Position numbers and translations under genes: made by a program. DNA of 64,000 nt from Bacillota bacterium (GTDB lineage: Bacteria > Bacillota > Clostridia > Tissierellales > Tissierellaceae): assembly GCA_023388495.1 (NCBI GenBank), contig JAEWGC010000037.1, forward strand, positions 248,001-312,000, given 5' to 3'. Of the stretch, positions 43,705 through 51,656 are shown one piece after another. The first letter of the stretch is position 1. Each line of letters opens with the position of its first letter. The notes under the pieces are model-generated. The model saw only the letters and a list, made by a program, of their open reading frames with translations, was not told the origin of the DNA and did no database searches.

Positions 43705-46059
43705 CTACTCATTCAACCTTAAATCCACATTTTCCTGTGCCTTCTTAATCGCCTCTACCAAAGTGATTTTATCGTTCAAATATTGGGTTATTGGGTCTTC
43801 AATATCTTTCTTGAAGTGATTTACATCGTAAAAGAAGTCTATTTTTTTTGAACTTTTCATGGACGAATTTTCAAATTTTTCCAACAACTCCATAGGATAT
43901 TGATTTTCAAATTGGCTTTTATACCTAGTTCCAAGCTTTCGTTCTGCAGCAACATTTAATGGAGTCCCCTTCAATTGGGAATCTTGCTGCATATCCTGTT
44001 CCAACAAAAATCTTAAAAACTTCCATGCACTTTCCTTTCTATCGGAACGGGCGTTGATAGAATACATATTGTCGCTATAAGCTCTCCGATTGTCGTTTTT
44101 CTCTCCCGCAAATAAAGGAATATAGATTTTCTTTGTTCCATTAAGATTTGATTCACAGAAATATTTCATCTGGTCCCTATAATTCTTTCCATAATTGCTC
44201 ATGAAGCGAAGTAAAGATCCATGGAATGAACGTTCTAATTGCATCCCCAGTGGACTATCGAGGGCAAAGTTTTTACTCTTATAGCACTCCTTAAATTCTC
44301 TCATTAAATCTACAAACCATTTTTGGTGTAAATCTGCTTTCTTTTTTTTCAAATCAATTAAATCTGGAATATTTGCCATAAGTATCTCGTTCAATACAGA
44401 TTCTTTTGGATTTACTCCAACAAACAGATGAGCATCTGGCGCCTTTTTCTCTATGACTTTCGTCCATTTTAAAACATCACTCCATTTTAAATGATTATAA
44501 TCTACATTTAATTCTAACTCATCCGCTAATTCCTCATTAATTTCATAAAAATAATATGAAAAACTAACAGGAAGCCCACGAATAGCATTGTCTATCTTGA
44601 TTGCTTTCAGGGCATTTTTGTTCAATTCGTCATAACTTGGGTCTTTTTTCAGATAAGGTGCCAAATCTTCAAATGCGTCCGTTCGAAATACATCCTGATA
44701 AACAAGCCCAGCAGCTCCCGTAGCGACTATATCTCCAATTTCTCCCGTTAAAATGTCCATTGCCAGCTGTTCAGAGTATTTCTCCCTATGTTTTAAAAAT
44801 TGTTCTCCGTTGTTATAAATATAATTATATTCCACCTTTTCTTCTGGATATTTTATTTCATATACCTTAATGGCATTAGCTAAAGAATCCTGTTTAAAAG
44901 GTGCCGTAATTGTCAAAGTTACTGGCCTTTCACTATTGTATCTTTTTTCCTTTTCCCTATAGGCAAAGAATTTATAGGGGTGACTTCCATTTTCATCACT
45001 ACCTCTAAGGGAAAAATAAACCTCTTCATTATCTCCTATACGAAAATCCCAGATCCAATAGTTGGGATCTAAATTAGTATAAGAGGAATCTTTACCAAGT
45101 ATAAAAACTTCTCCTAAGTTCTCTCCATCTTCTCCTTTGTATGCAACAATCTTTCCTTCTTTAAAAGGGCATAGGGCATAGACCTTATCCATAGATTGAT
45201 TGTAGGAGATATCTGTAATAACAGTATCTTCATATTTCTGGTATATTTTTTCAAATGTATTCACGTCAAATTTAATACAATAGTTTCCATATAAATCTGG
45301 TGTCTCGGTTTCTTCCCCTTCAAAATATGTCTTTCCCTCTGTTGCTAGAAATAAGTTCCCATCCTTATCTAATTCAATTCCTCTATTAGCACTAATAAAA
45401 GTCTTAAGGAGAGCCCCCCCCTTGGTATAAGCTTGAAAACAAGATTCGTCTCTTCTCTTTAATGCATGACCAGAAAAATAGAGGTTTTTATTATCGGTAT
45501 TCATATTTCGTATGTCCAAGTAAAGGTCTTCATCATCATATTCATCAAAGCCTTCTGCTATCTTAAAATTTTCCAGTATAAGGGGCGGATTTGCTTCCTG
45601 TCCTGTTTCGTCAAAGGATTTTACAATGGTCTGTTTCAAATCATTGTAATATTTAATAGTCCAGAATACATTGTTTTCATCGATACATAGTCCGTCATTT
45701 TTATACATTTCTTCATTAGGAAATTCATAAATATAGTCTCCAGTATCCATATCCATCAAAGACATTTTTTGGCTCTCAGGATTTTTTGAAAGTCTGACAG
45801 GTTTATCTTTAAATTTCATAATCCAAATATGTCGTATATCCTCAAAAACTTCTTCTCCCCTTGATTCTTCAATATAATATAATCTTTCATCTTTAGGTTC
45901 TTGGTCAATTTCCATCGCCTCTTCTACAGGTTGGGAAATTTCTTCTTCGTGCTTATCTTCACTTTTCCATATCTTTTGAAAGAAAATCACACCAACAACA
46001 ATAACCGCCACGATAGCGATAATTAATGCTATTTGCTTCTTCTTTTCATTATTTCTCAT
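43705..46059 (-). CDS. Membrane-anchored solute-binding protein with propeller-like domain
   Basis: 784 residues. Residues 8-28 are a signal anchor (IALIIAIVAVIVVGVIFF) without a lipobox Cys. Residues 60-390 consist of repeated strand units (FWTIKYYNDL, LYFSGHALKR, LFLATEGKTY, VYALCPFKEG, VYFSLRGSD), which suggests a beta-propeller. Residues 400-784 are a type-1 extracellular solute-binding domain (VTLTITAPFKQDSLANAIKV, MDILTGEIGDIVATG, AWKFLRFLLE). This combination is rare for CUT1 systems. The ATG at 46059 has GGGAGG upstream; an earlier ATG at 46098 lies inside a hairpin and is rejected. Confidence 0.8.
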   Translation of the reverse strand: MRNNEKKKQIALIIAIVAVIVVGVIFFQKIWKSEDKHEEEISQPVEEAMEIDQEPKDERLYYIEESRGEEVFEDIRHIWIMKFKDKPVRLSKNPESQKMSLMDMDTGDYIYEFPNEEMYKNDGLCIDENNVFWTIKYYNDLKQTIVKSFDETGQEANPPLILENFKIAEGFDEYDDEDLYLDIRNMNTDNKNLYFSGHALKRRDESCFQAYTKGGALLKTFISANRGIELDKDGNLFLATEGKTYFEGEETETPDLYGNYCIKFDVNTFEKIYQKYEDTVITDISYNQSMDKVYALCPFKEGKIVAYKGEDGENLGEVFILGKDSSYTNLDPNYWIWDFRIGDNEEVYFSLRGSDENGSHPYKFFAYREKEKRYNSERPVTLTITAPFKQDSLANAIKVYEIKYPEEKVEYNYIYNNGEQFLKHREKYSEQLAMDILTGEIGDIVATGAAGLVYQDVFRTDAFEDLAPYLKKDPSYDELNKNALKAIKIDNAIRGLPVSFSYYFYEINEELADELELNVDYNHLKWSDVLKWTKVIEKKAPDAHLFVGVNPKESVLNEILMANIPDLIDLKKKKADLHQKWFVDLMREFKECYKSKNFALDSPLGMQLERSFHGSLLRFMSNYGKNYRDQMKYFCESNLNGTKKIYIPLFAGEKNDNRRAYSDNMYSINARSDRKESAWKFLRFLLEQDMQQDSQLKGTPLNVAAERKLGTRYKSQFENQYPMELLEKFENSSMKSSKKIDFFYDVNHFKKDIEDPITQYLNDKITLVEAIKKAQENVDLRLNE

Positions 46060-46090
46060 AAGGCACCTCCCTCTGAATATATATATGTAT

Positions 46091-46120
46091 CCCTGCAAGC
46101 TTTTATTAAAGCTTGCAGGG
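46091..46120 (-). terminator. Strong hairpin after the CXXX precursor gene
   Basis: Perfect 13-bp arms CCCTGCAAGCTTT and AAAGCTTGCAGGG with loop TATT, just after the precursor stop. No long T-run follows. It could allow a large surplus of precursor message over the transporter message. Confidence 0.7.
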
Positions 46121-46131
46121 TTCTGTTTCTA

Positions 46132-46308
46132 CTACTCCTTGTTCGGAGTTGCAAAAGGTCCCACGTTAATGGCACATGTCATTGCACATGTATCTTGACA
46201 TACACTTCCGCAACCACTTGAACATTTGTCTCCACACTTGTCACATGCTGATGGTGTAATCGGTGATTTTAAATTATTCACCTTTTTTAGCTTGCTTTCA
46301 TAAGCCAT
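46132..46308 (-). CDS. CXXX-repeat Cys-rich RiPP precursor
   Basis: 58 residues. The leader, about 1-21, ends NNLKSPITPSA. Then follow CDKCGDKCSSGCGSVCQD and TCAMTC: one C-x2-C, then Cys every fourth residue, seven Cys in all. The tail is AINVGPFATPNKE. This is the CXXX-repeat type precursor recognised beside radical SAM maturases, near SCIFF in spacing. Likely modification: sulfur-to-carbon bonds from several Cys. Start ATG at 46308 has GAGGGGGG upstream. Confidence 0.82.
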   Translation of the reverse strand: MAYESKLKKVNNLKSPITPSACDKCGDKCSSGCGSVCQDTCAMTCAINVGPFATPNKE

Positions 46309-46391
46309 AATATCCCCCCTCAAATATATTGTGAATACCCCTTTGGGTATAACACTCCAAAGAACTTATATATCTTTAATTGTTTCTCCCA

Positions 46392-46655
46392 TCAGTCTTG
46401 GCTAATGACCTCCTGCGTTTCAAACTTTATCCACAGGTTGCTCCCTTCCCAATTATGTTCTTGAACCATTCTCTTCCACCAATTATTAAATTCATGAAGT
46501 GTTTTTCCGTAATCCTTAATAAACTTTTCATATAATTCGGTATCCTTAACATCAATGATTTTTGTTAAATTTTCAAGTGCAAGTTTCTTTTCAAATAGAT
46601 CTTGAATATCCTCAAAATCTTTATCTGAAAGTTTCCATACAACTTTTTCCCTCAT
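46392..46655 (-). CDS. Small CXXX-system partner protein
   Basis: 87 residues, MREKVVWKLSDKDFEDIQDL onward, ending FNNWWKRMVQEHNWEGSNL. By place and size it matches the family known as 'CXXX repeat peptide modification system protein' (name from memory). A leader-binding or chaperone role is likely. Lies 11 bases after the radical SAM gene. Confidence 0.65.
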   Translation of the reverse strand: MREKVVWKLSDKDFEDIQDLFEKKLALENLTKIIDVKDTELYEKFIKDYGKTLHEFNNWWKRMVQEHNWEGSNLWIKFETQEVISQD

Positions 46656-46666
46656 TTTAGTTCCCC

Positions 46667-48853
46667 CTATCTTTTATATTTGTAATAGCCTGTAAAATCC
46701 CCAATATTTCCCGAAAATTTAGTAATTGGGTCTAAATAACCCTCCCTCTTTATTTCTCTTAAAGTAGGCAGTTCCATTTTCTCTGATAAAGGCTTTAACT
46801 TTTCTAAAATATTAATTGATATATCCCTTTCTATATGGCTTTTTCTACATTGAAAAGACGGCGAAACATTGACTTCATTTGTATATAATCTATTGGTATA
46901 TACACAATCTCTACATTGATATGCATCACAAATTCTACATAAATTACTATTTTTTATTTCATATAATCGTTTTGAATAATCCTTGGAAATTCCACTTTCT
47001 AAATTACCTATACACTCATCAGGGTTATTTGAATATTCTCCACAACAAGTATAAATCTTTTCTTCCGGCGATATAATAAAAATGTTCTCCCCCGCCATGC
47101 AATTTTCATGTTTGTCAAGGAAAATTGTATCAGTAAGTAAATTTAATTCCTTTAAAACTCCATTATTCTCCAATTCGTCGATTAAAAATTCACTTATTTC
47201 CTTCATTTGCAAACGATATTCTTCTTCATTAAAGTTCTTATCTAGTCCCGTGATATTGAGATTGATACGATTACAATTTTCTAATAAGGTTTTTACACTT
47301 TTTGCTAATTTCTTTATTTCATCTGAATTTATATTTAATATTACATTTTCTTGAAATGAATCAGATTCATTTATACTTTCCAGATTGTAAACGGGTAAAA
47401 TCCTTTTTAGACCAGTTTCTTTTGCAAATTTATAAAATTTTGCAGGAACTATGTGTAGAATATCATAATTTAGGTATTCTTCTATATTTTCAAAATCAAA
47501 GCTATTATTTGAATGCACGAATATAGGTCTTAAAAAGTTCTGTCGTGCAAAATTTAAGCCATTTATAATTTCATCTTTACCCATAGCATTATGGACTTTA
47601 TTTTCATTTTTATATGAGCAGTAAGTCACATAGTCATCGGATAATAAGAAATAAAGCTGCTTCTTTTGCGTTTGTCCATTACTTCTTTCTATATCTAAAA
47701 GATTGTAAAGCTTTGAAAAGTAATAGTCATTTGCTCTGACCCTTGCCTTATGCATTTTACAGATATACTTCGCTCTATAAAAGTTTGTAGGGGTAGGCGC
47801 CTCATCATAGTTGAAGGCTTGACAAAATGCACATCCTGTGGCAATTTCACAATTCAAGCATTCTTCGTCACTTTGAATTCTATTTGTAGATAAAACAAAA
47901 GGACGAACTTTTTCCATATCAACTCCATCCTTTAGATTTCCGAGCACCCATTCCTTATGGTTATTCAATGAGTGTCCGTAGTACCTTAAGCATGGATAAA
48001 TATTTCCACTAGGATTGAAAGATATCATTTTTCCAGCTCCACAGTAAGTTCTGTCCATATCCTCTTCCGCATAAGGAAAGCCTATTCCTTCATCAAAAAA
48101 TGAGCAATAAAATCCTTTATCATATAATTCATTTTCAATTACATAATCTGCAAGTTTTATAAGCTGTTCTTCTAAAATTTTGTCATCTCCCTCTTTCCAG
48201 ACATCTTCAAATACAACATTTGCATTAACTTCATTAATTCCTCTATTCCAAAGTGAAATTATACTATCATATAGTAATGGTAAATCCTGACTTGCAAAAG
48301 TTACTTTCGTCACTCCTCTAAATTGACTCAACCATAAATCTACGCCTTTATCAATAGTGTCAAAAGATCCAGAACCATCTGGAAAAACCCTCTGTAAGTC
48401 ATGTTTTTCTTTTGTCCCATCAAGTGAAATTGTAACTGATATCTTGTTCATATTTTTATTTATAAAATTTTGAACAATGGGACTTGAATAATTAACTCCA
48501 TTTGTGCAAATACTTATTCTGTAATTCCAATACCAATCATGATTTAGTTTAAATGCCGTAATTTTAAAATAGTCACATATTTGGTCAATAAGCTCCGCCT
48601 CTAAAAAAGGTTCTCCACCGATGAATTCTAAAATGAGGGCTTCGGAGTATCTTAGATCATTGGAATTTAAAAGGTAATCCACAAATTTCTTTGCAGTTTC
48701 AAAGTTCATTTTTTTATCGGAAGATTTATGGGTTACATAGCAGTATTTACACCTAAGGTTACAATCCTCAGTAACTATAAAAGTTATAGTTTGTGATTTA
48801 TCAGAGCGCCAACCTCCTACGGTTTTTCCAAATGTGTATCCTTTTCTTTCCAT
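46667..48853 (-). CDS. Radical SAM/SPASM peptide maturase, double-length
   Basis: 728 residues. N-terminal half: radical SAM core with CNLRCKYC (Cys 31, 35, 38) and FIGGEPFLEAEL. SPASM-type Cys follow near 265-370 (YCGAGKMISFNPSGNIYPCL, ECLNCEIATGCAFCQ). C-terminal half, about 395-728: an extra domain with its own late Cys cluster (CMAGENIFIISPEEKIYTCC, CRICDAYQCRDC). This looks like a fusion of the 'radical SAM CXXX-target maturase' and the separate 'CXXX repeat peptide maturase'. It should act on the precursor at 46132-46308. Start ATG at 48853 with AAGGAG upstream. Confidence 0.82.
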   Translation of the reverse strand: MERKGYTFGKTVGGWRSDKSQTITFIVTEDCNLRCKYCYVTHKSSDKKMNFETAKKFVDYLLNSNDLRYSEALILEFIGGEPFLEAELIDQICDYFKITAFKLNHDWYWNYRISICTNGVNYSSPIVQNFINKNMNKISVTISLDGTKEKHDLQRVFPDGSGSFDTIDKGVDLWLSQFRGVTKVTFASQDLPLLYDSIISLWNRGINEVNANVVFEDVWKEGDDKILEEQLIKLADYVIENELYDKGFYCSFFDEGIGFPYAEEDMDRTYCGAGKMISFNPSGNIYPCLRYYGHSLNNHKEWVLGNLKDGVDMEKVRPFVLSTNRIQSDEECLNCEIATGCAFCQAFNYDEAPTPTNFYRAKYICKMHKARVRANDYYFSKLYNLLDIERSNGQTQKKQLYFLLSDDYVTYCSYKNENKVHNAMGKDEIINGLNFARQNFLRPIFVHSNNSFDFENIEEYLNYDILHIVPAKFYKFAKETGLKRILPVYNLESINESDSFQENVILNINSDEIKKLAKSVKTLLENCNRINLNITGLDKNFNEEEYRLQMKEISEFLIDELENNGVLKELNLLTDTIFLDKHENCMAGENIFIISPEEKIYTCCGEYSNNPDECIGNLESGISKDYSKRLYEIKNSNLCRICDAYQCRDCVYTNRLYTNEVNVSPSFQCRKSHIERDISINILEKLKPLSEKMELPTLREIKREGYLDPITKFSGNIGDFTGYYKYKR

Positions 48854-49025
48854 TTGTACCACTCCTTGTATCAAATTATTTATAAATAAAACTTAAATTT
48901 GGATTATACTAAAAGGAACCATCTGTGATGGCAATAAATCTAAGTGTTCAAGTAATAAAATTTAAAGAATATCCATAATCATACATAGTTATCTTCAATT
49001 AATAACTTAACCACAACAACAATTT

Positions 49026-49190
49026 TTAACAGCAGGTAAGAAAACTAGTTGGACAGGTATAAGTTATTGAATTTATACGCTTAATATCTTCATTAAGCAT
49101 TTTATCAATATCTTCATTTGTAAAATCTTCAATAATTGAATCAATTTCAATTAATCTTAATTCTTCTCTTTCCAATAAGCCTAAATCCAT
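49026..49190 (-). CDS. Class II lanthipeptide precursor (LanA-like)
   Basis: 54 residues. An acidic helical leader starts MDLGLLEREELRLIEIDSII and continues EDFTNEDIDKMLNEDIKRIN; the core is SITYTCPTSFLTCC. The end matches the lacticin 481/salivaricin A group (ITxxCPNSVFVCC-like, with the closing TCC). Thr/Ser and three Cys allow three rings. No GG/GA cleavage site is present. AAGGGGG lies seven bases before the ATG. It sits downstream of the LanM, sensor and regulator genes and of a terminator, so it has its own promoter. Confidence 0.8.
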   Translation of the reverse strand: MDLGLLEREELRLIEIDSIIEDFTNEDIDKMLNEDIKRINSITYTCPTSFLTCC

Positions 49191-49463
49191 GGTATATCCC
49201 CCTTGTTCATTTTATTAACAATCCATAGCTTTTTATCATATAACTCTTTCAACAATTGCTTTTTTAATAATGCATTCAAAATATAAATCTTTTATCTTAT
49301 TCTAAGATTATCATTCATAGCAAAATATGTCACGGTACTTTTATGCAATTCGAGGTTAATTTTTTAACACTCTTTAGAATAAATAAAAAAACAGGCTTAT
49401 TTATTTTTACTTTAACCTGTTTTTCTATAACTTTATTACTCTATTATTCGCAAATTTTTAATA
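49191..49463 (-). promoter_or_regulatory. Regulatory region of the precursor gene
   Basis: Between the regulator gene and the lanthipeptide gene lie a terminator hairpin (ACAGG ... CCTGT and a T-run, about 49388-49427) and the palindrome ATCTTA-TTC-TAAGAT (49294-49308), about 105 bases before the start codon. The palindrome is a candidate binding site for the NarL-type regulator encoded next door. No clear -35/-10 pair was seen. Confidence 0.5.
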
Positions 49464-50078
49464 TTATTCTCTATAGGTCCTTACATGTACTAGTCCCATT
49501 TCGATAGCCTTGAGTACAAGTTCCTGATAATTTGTAATATAAAACTTTTCATATATGGTAGATATGGCATTTGCTACTGTCCTTACAGATATACCTAGTA
49601 TTTCTGATACTTCTTTTCTAGTCTTTCCCTCGCAGTATAATCTAATAATTTCTTCTTCTCTTTCAGTTAACCCATTAGAGCAACTAATTATATTTTTAAA
49701 AAATGTCTCCCCTTGCATTACTCTTCTTAGTTTATCCACTAAAGTATCCACGTCTTCATCCTTGCTGATAAATCCTTTTGCCCCTATTCTTTTTGCTTCT
49801 CTTTCATAGCCAATTAGATCAAAACCTGTCAGCATTACAATTTTTATTTCAGGATATCTTTGTATTAAATCCTTTGCTATTTCCAAACCACTTTTATTTG
49901 ATGCTTTTCCCATGTTTATATCCATTAGAATAATATCATATTCTTTTTCTAATATGCTTTCCATAGCTTTAATAGGATCTATGAAAACATCTATTGACTC
50001 TATTGAGCTATTCATTTTTAAAAATTCTTTTAAACTTTTTCCTATCATCTTATGATCATCTATTAATAAAAGTTTCAT
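49464..50078 (-). CDS. NarL/LuxR-type response regulator
   Basis: 204 residues. Receiver domain with phospho-acceptor Asp 53 (IILMDINMG) and Lys later (AKGFISKDED); C-terminal GerE helix-turn-helix (LTEREEEIIRLYCEGKTRKE, VSEILGISVRTVANAISTIY). It should activate the RiPP genes on signal. The ATG at 50078 with AAAGGAG upstream overlaps the sensor gene end by about 20 bases; the ATG at 50108 is rejected. Confidence 0.9.
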   Translation of the reverse strand: MKLLLIDDHKMIGKSLKEFLKMNSSIESIDVFIDPIKAMESILEKEYDIILMDINMGKASNKSGLEIAKDLIQRYPEIKIVMLTGFDLIGYEREAKRIGAKGFISKDEDVDTLVDKLRRVMQGETFFKNIISCSNGLTEREEEIIRLYCEGKTRKEVSEILGISVRTVANAISTIYEKFYITNYQELVLKAIEMGLVHVRTYRE

Positions 50079-51645
50079 ATGTATTTTCTCCTTTAATAGG
50101 TATTTCAATATTTATGGTTACTTGATTATTTAAGCTCTCAATGTCTATATCCCCTTCCAATTGTTTAACCTCTTTGATAATAGTTTTCAATCCCGTGCTT
50201 CTATTATATGTGAATTTCTGAGAATCAATTGAGACAACGTCATTTTCAACTATTAAGTATATAATATGATCCTTTATATTTAAATAAACTATGCCCCTTT
50301 CCCCATCTGAATGCTTATAAATATTGGTTACGAGTTCCTTTATCATTCTATATATTATAACATCGTAAGGAGAGATTAAAAATAATTTCTCATCGCAATA
50401 AAAATCAATGCCAATACCCTTATCTTCATATTTAATCTGAAGTGTTCTAATAATATTATAGTAATTTTCCTTCAGTGGAATATCTCGAATTATATTGGGA
50501 AAAAGGGTATCAATTTCATTCCTTATAGATTGTATTATAATATCTGCCATTTTTACTACCTCTGCACTATTTGATAATTTATATTTTTGTTTTAATTGAT
50601 TCTTAATATAAATAGCATCCTGTAATATTTCTTCATGAAGATATTCTGCAATCTTTTCTTTTCCTTCTTGTTCTCTTTTTAGCTGATTTAAACTTCGCAC
50701 CAATGCACTGTCGTCTTCATAATCTGTATTAAATACTGAATTTATTTCATAATTCCTATATTGAATCATATAGCACTCAAAACCTATTATTATAAATATA
50801 AGGAGTAAATAGTTGATAATTAGAGAATTAATTCCAACAATATAAAATCCAAATCCGAGAATAAATATAATACTTAGCAAATATTTATTAAAAGTCTTAT
50901 TTACAATATTTACAAATTCCTTTTTATTGATATGTAAACTTCTTAATATAATTCCCGCCAAAAATATAGCGGTAATACTTATATAGATATAATAGTCGAA
51001 ATTTTTCACATTGAATAATCTTGCAATATCCATCACTAGAATTTCGACTAATAAAAAGAATGATAATAAGGAAAAAATAATATAATTGTTTTTAATCTTC
51101 TTTCCATATTTATTTAGCCCTTTTATATTTAGTAACAATATAATCAATGGAGAAATTAATAATAAAAAAAATAAACTCTGATACAAAACAAGAAATACTA
51201 CCTCTTCCACCCATAAACTTACAACCATAGCCATCATATATACCCTAGTTATTCTTTTTATTATACTAATAGTCTTACTAGAATATTTCTCCAATGCAAA
51301 GTCTAAGACAAATGAAAAGAGAAATAATTGTATAAAACTTAATAAAAAAAATATAAATAGACTACTCGGTTGATTAAAATAGATATCATATATCATAAAA
51401 GTTGAAATTATCAATAACAGGAAATTAAACCTATATATAAGTGATTTTCTACGGTAATTATATATCTCTATGATGAATGATATTATAGTAAATAAGATGG
51501 ATAATAATATTATAATGATAGTACCTAAGTCAACATTGGAGGTAGCATAGTATGAAGTAGAAGTAATAAATATAGATACCTGAACTATTAAGATTAAGTG
51601 GATAAAGTTATCTTTAATAAAGTCAATTAATTTGTTATGTCTCAT
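50056..51645 (-). CDS. Membrane sensor histidine kinase, NarX-type
   Basis: 529 residues. About ten membrane helices lie in residues 10-305. The HisKA_3-type dimerisation region has YLHEEILQDAIYIKNQL (the His in YLHEE). The ATPase has ELVTNIYKHS and GLKTIIKEV. The large multi-helix sensor part is like kinases that detect hydrophobic peptides in the membrane. Cotranscribed with LanM (11-base gap) and the regulator. Confidence 0.87.
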   Translation of the reverse strand: MRHNKLIDFIKDNFIHLILIVQVSIFITSTSYYATSNVDLGTIIIILLSILFTIISFIIEIYNYRRKSLIYRFNFLLLIISTFMIYDIYFNQPSSLFIFFLLSFIQLFLFSFVLDFALEKYSSKTISIIKRITRVYMMAMVVSLWVEEVVFLVLYQSLFFLLLISPLIILLLNIKGLNKYGKKIKNNYIIFSLLSFFLLVEILVMDIARLFNVKNFDYYIYISITAIFLAGIILRSLHINKKEFVNIVNKTFNKYLLSIIFILGFGFYIVGINSLIINYLLLIFIIIGFECYMIQYRNYEINSVFNTDYEDDSALVRSLNQLKREQEGKEKIAEYLHEEILQDAIYIKNQLKQKYKLSNSAEVVKMADIIIQSIRNEIDTLFPNIIRDIPLKENYYNIIRTLQIKYEDKGIGIDFYCDEKLFLISPYDVIIYRMIKELVTNIYKHSDGERGIVYLNIKDHIIYLIVENDVVSIDSQKFTYNRSTGLKTIIKEVKQLEGDIDIESLNNQVTINIEIPIKGENTYETFINR

Positions 51646-51656
51646 TATTATCCCTC

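Noticed and set aside
46060..46098. Upstream ATG extending the SBP by 13 residues
   Set aside because: It lies inside the hairpin 46091-46120 and lacks a ribosome binding site; GGGAGG precedes the ATG at 46059.
49026..49090. Alternative frame of the lanthipeptide gene ending in NCCCG
   Set aside because: It would need a frameshift; the unshifted frame gives a tail resembling lacticin 481-type cores and a good stop.
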